Origin: Haemonchus contortus
Lineage: Eukaryota > Nematoda > Chromadorea > Rhabditida > Trichostrongylidae
Length of the DNA: 64,000 nt
Reading direction: 5' to 3'
NCBI GenBank assembly: GCA_000469685.2
Contig: LS997562.1
Span: forward strand, 2,497,492-2,561,491
Below are positions 61,200 to 64,000 of this stretch, piece after piece. How positions within the stretch are numbered: position 1 is the stretch's first letter; the number at the start of each line of letters is the position of its first letter. A program made the translations under genes and the position numbers. The notes beneath the pieces are model-generated. The model searched no databases. It saw nothing but the letters and a program-made list of their open reading frames with translations, and had not been told where the DNA came from.

Positions 61200-63128
61200 T
61201 CATTTATCTCTGGAGTCTCCTGACTTTGTGCCTGCTCCTTCGGATTTCTTGTTCTCTACAGTTTCTTTTGAATCCAAGGACTTTGATTTCAGAAATCCCT
61301 TTCGTTTCGCAGGGCCGTCTTGAGAATCCGTTGATTTCGATTCAAGTGAAAGTGCTTCCTTGGATTTCCGATCGAAAAAGTTGTACAGATCGCCGGCATC
61401 CTCACTAGAGATCACGAGATTCGGATCCTTACTATCCGATGACTCCCCACCATCTTCGCTAATCACTTGCTCATTCATTTGTCCACGACGGGCTCTTTGT
61501 TTATCGAGCTCTGCTTTCTTTGTGTCCTTGCTTTTACTCCCTTCTCCCTGGAACTCGCCCACCATTGTGTCGCCTGCTCGGACAAGAAGTTCATTTTCGA
61601 ACCGCTTTCGCAACATTCTTCGGAGCAGCTTTATCAATATTAGCTGTACCAGCAATCCCAATGTCATTATGGACGATACCACTAATAGCTTCAACTTAGC
61701 GCGTTCTCTGAAAATAAGGATTACTTTTCAACCCTCATTGTGTTGTCACCGATGTAGTTCCTTTCTTCAATATTAAAACCTATACCCCGCGAAGTAACAA
61801 AAAAGCACTGGCATCTTACGGCTTGACACACTTGAAGGAATCACTCACTTCAGCACCTTAGTTTTCCAAATTTGTAGATATCAGTGTAATACTGATTTAT
61901 CAGTGATATTCCCGAGACCTTTCCACCTTACCAGAGCACACGAATTCCAACTAACTTCAGCTCCAACGCATTCATGCTAAGGGTGTCGAGATGAGAACGC
62001 CAATATCAGCGATATTCAGCGATGCCAATCAACCATTATGGAAAAGGGCGATCAATTTGTGTACAAAGGACCCCAAACAGCTGATCAAAGAAATGGGTGA
62101 GTAGGGTAGGGAATCGAATAATGGAACCAGCGTATCTATAGTGCAGATCGCCACAGACAACACCACTGAATCGGATGGAGTCAAGAAAACAAAATTTTGC
62201 AGAGGAGAACAAGTCTTCCGTCAAAATTCGCTTTTTTTGACCGAACCTCTCTCTACCGCAAGTAAGGTGTGCTCGACAAAACAACAAAAACCGCGCACAG
62301 AATGGCAAGTCATGAAGATCTGTTCAGACTATCTTGCGACCTAGTGTCAATGTATTAGTAAAAAGCGGTCAAAGGTAAACGTACCTATCATGCTAATTAT
62401 TAATAAAAGTGGAGATATCACAGCATGACTTACAGTATTTGCTTCCACTGGTTTTGAAAGTTCTTCTTAAACTACTGCTATACAGTTCGGCAACACAAAC
62501 TTGATTAAGAATAAAAGCGTACCTTTTTCGTATACAATGGAATTTCCACCGCACTTTTCATTAGCATACCCTAAACTATAGTACGTCAAAAAAAAACAAG
62601 TTCTATAGTTCTTGTATTACCTGATTTGACAGATATCGTGGTAATGGCATCCTGTGTAATGGTGGAGATGCTCGTTTTAGAAGTTGGTGCTGTTGTAGTA
62701 ATAGAAGTAGCAGACGTAGTAGTTGTTGTGGTTGACGAGTATTCTCAACTTTGATTCGAGAACAGCGATCTCCTTTGCGATACAAGACCTCGGACGTGTA
62801 AAGCGTTCTCTTTGATGCGTGTCCATTTTCTTCTGGAAACTACGTACACATCAGCTGGCTACACTAGATACCTCCTGCAGTCTAGATGTTAAATATAACT
62901 ATACAAAAGTCTCCCCTTCTCAATTCCCTATCGCTGCCGCCGTATCTGTCAGCTGTACTTCTGCTATCATTCATTTTCCCAAGTAGATTATATAAGGCCA
63001 CGCTTCCTGGGGTGTGAATGTGATCTAGTAACTTATCCCTATTCTTGAAAGCAAAAAACACATCAGTCATCCAGTCAGGACTCCAATGAAGAAGTTTGTA
63101 GGCAGGACCGGCCACAGCACTTGACATT
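61200..63128 (-). pseudogene. Gene B: paralog of gene A, probably frameshifted
   Basis: Minus-strand blocks are 63128-62882 (candidate upstream exon after TTTCTCAG, with WSPDWMTDVFFAFKNRDKLL), 62832-62621 (after TTTCCAG) and 61707-61200 (after TTATTTTCAG). The middle block starts KKMDTHQRERFTRPR, aligning with AKLDDYARKTYRRIG of gene A, and later becomes Thr/Ser-rich (STTTTTTSATSITTT). The two halves are one base out of frame, and the starting frame hits a stop. The last block matches gene A closely: LLVVSSIMTLGLLVQLILI as the membrane helix, then a charged tail with DLYNFFDRKS and SKSLDSKE units, stop at 61200. Either a one-base frameshift has disabled it or the middle exon has an unrecognised splice. 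The last exon alone is intact. Confidence 0.55.
61708..62620. other. Gene B intron
   Basis: About 0.9 kb. An intermediate exon is possible, since the Thr-rich block ends in phase 1 and the membrane exon needs phase 2, but none could be placed. Confidence 0.4.
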
Positions 63129-63134
63129 CTGAGA

Positions 63135-64000
63135 AAGGGGTATATAGACAGTGGGTGATAACCGTGAGTGTGCCTACATGATCCTCATTCGCTGGAATAC
63201 GCGGCATGTGGCTGATCTTTGCAAGTTAACGGAGTTCGGAGTTCCGGATTCTTCTGAAAATGATTGCGTCGGAAACTCCTATGAATCCATCAGGAGTCAA
63301 AGACACCGTGAGCGTCCTCCTTCTTGCGCAGATCGTTTAAGAGCATGCCATAATCTTGCAAGTTAAACGAAGTGGTAACCAAAAATTTGACGTTTTAAGC
63401 GAGGAAAACTCCGTATGATGTCAGGGCTAACAAAGTAGAGAACACTGGAATCAGAGGGTTTAGGCCCAATCTAGCTCTGGTAACTCTCCCCGCTTACGCA
63501 CCAACGTTTCATTGTAACGAAGATTTGCTGAAAGACTCTTTAATGAAACTGGTGAAACTCTGGAACTTCGGCAGTAGATGAAGACGTGTTCATACCATAC
63601 CAAATGAACGATCATCTGGAAGACAGAGGAGTAGTCACTTAGAAGTACATAGATGGTCGCAATCCGAACCAACATCAAAATGTTGGCATATCCCTTCCCA
63701 ATAAAGCTTTAAACGTAGTTAGAAGCCCTCATGAGTACTTGGGTCAGCCTCAAAATTGTTCCGTAGAACTACTTCCCAAGCAAAACGGAAATTCACGTTG
63801 CCTGTGCTATCCAAGCTCCATCTGTTCCCGGTTAAACACTCATGAAATCATGGCAGTTACTTCCGCTTGAAAGCTTTCTATTTCCCGCTCGTCGCTATCA
63901 ATGTTATACCAATATCCGTTCGCTAAACAATAGCTTAGATATAGAGAGACCAGTCGGTTCGCCCGGCTAACGCCACCTCCTGTGGGCGGAGTCTGATCCT
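63135..64000. other. Window end, nothing supported
   Basis: A minus-strand frame at 63460-63678 has no splice support. GTGGGCGGAGTCT near 63983 resembles the GC-box-like core of the satellite at the other end of the window. Confidence 0.4.

Overview
The window reads as nuclear DNA of a nematode. The evidence is split genes with TTTTCAG-type acceptors, a small-CTD-phosphatase gene with worm-like exon structure, a mariner transposon, tRNA-derived SINEs, short TIR elements and low gene density with kilobase introns. A strongylid (hookworm-like) genome would fit best, but that is inference; no species-specific marker was found. There is no prokaryotic operon, CRISPR array or rRNA. All exon models were made by hand from splice signals, reading phase and protein-like composition, so edges are provisional.

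Layout. 1-1120: satellite-like 127-bp repeat with GC-box-like cores, then an A/T pentamer repeat. About 6.1-10.0 kb (minus): a four-exon, phase-consistent model for a basic, unrecognised protein; a further protein-like exon near 14.6-14.9 kb may be its 5' end or another gene. 16.4-18.05 kb: a decayed mariner element carrying a nested 396-bp TIR element. 20.85-44.58 kb (plus): one long gene for an SCP/CTDSP-like phosphatase (C. elegans scpl-1 type). Its catalytic exons are certain, and its N-terminal exons, including an unexpected RPEL-like exon, are joined by phase. 46.2-50.95 kb: a giant imperfect inverted repeat with two GC-rich cruciform cores. 52.7-52.9 kb: tRNA-Ser(GCT) and a truncated duplicate. 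54-56.1 kb and 61.2-63.1 kb (minus): two paralogous genes for predicted membrane proteins with a Thr-rich stalk, one transmembrane segment and a Lys/Ser-rich tail; the second looks frameshifted. Between them lie a small two-exon secreted-protein gene (57.84-58.16 kb), a perfect-TIR miniature element (57.4-57.6 kb) and a SINE (56.25-56.55 kb).

How the genes relate. The phosphatase is an intracellular regulatory enzyme and shares no evident pathway with the membrane-protein cluster. The paralog pair and the small secreted gene form a minus-strand cluster of surface or secreted candidates, which is the most likely source of undescribed biology here. Next in interest are the RPEL-phosphatase exon join and the 4.7-kb palindromic element. 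The rest is intronic or intergenic DNA rich in mobile-element debris.
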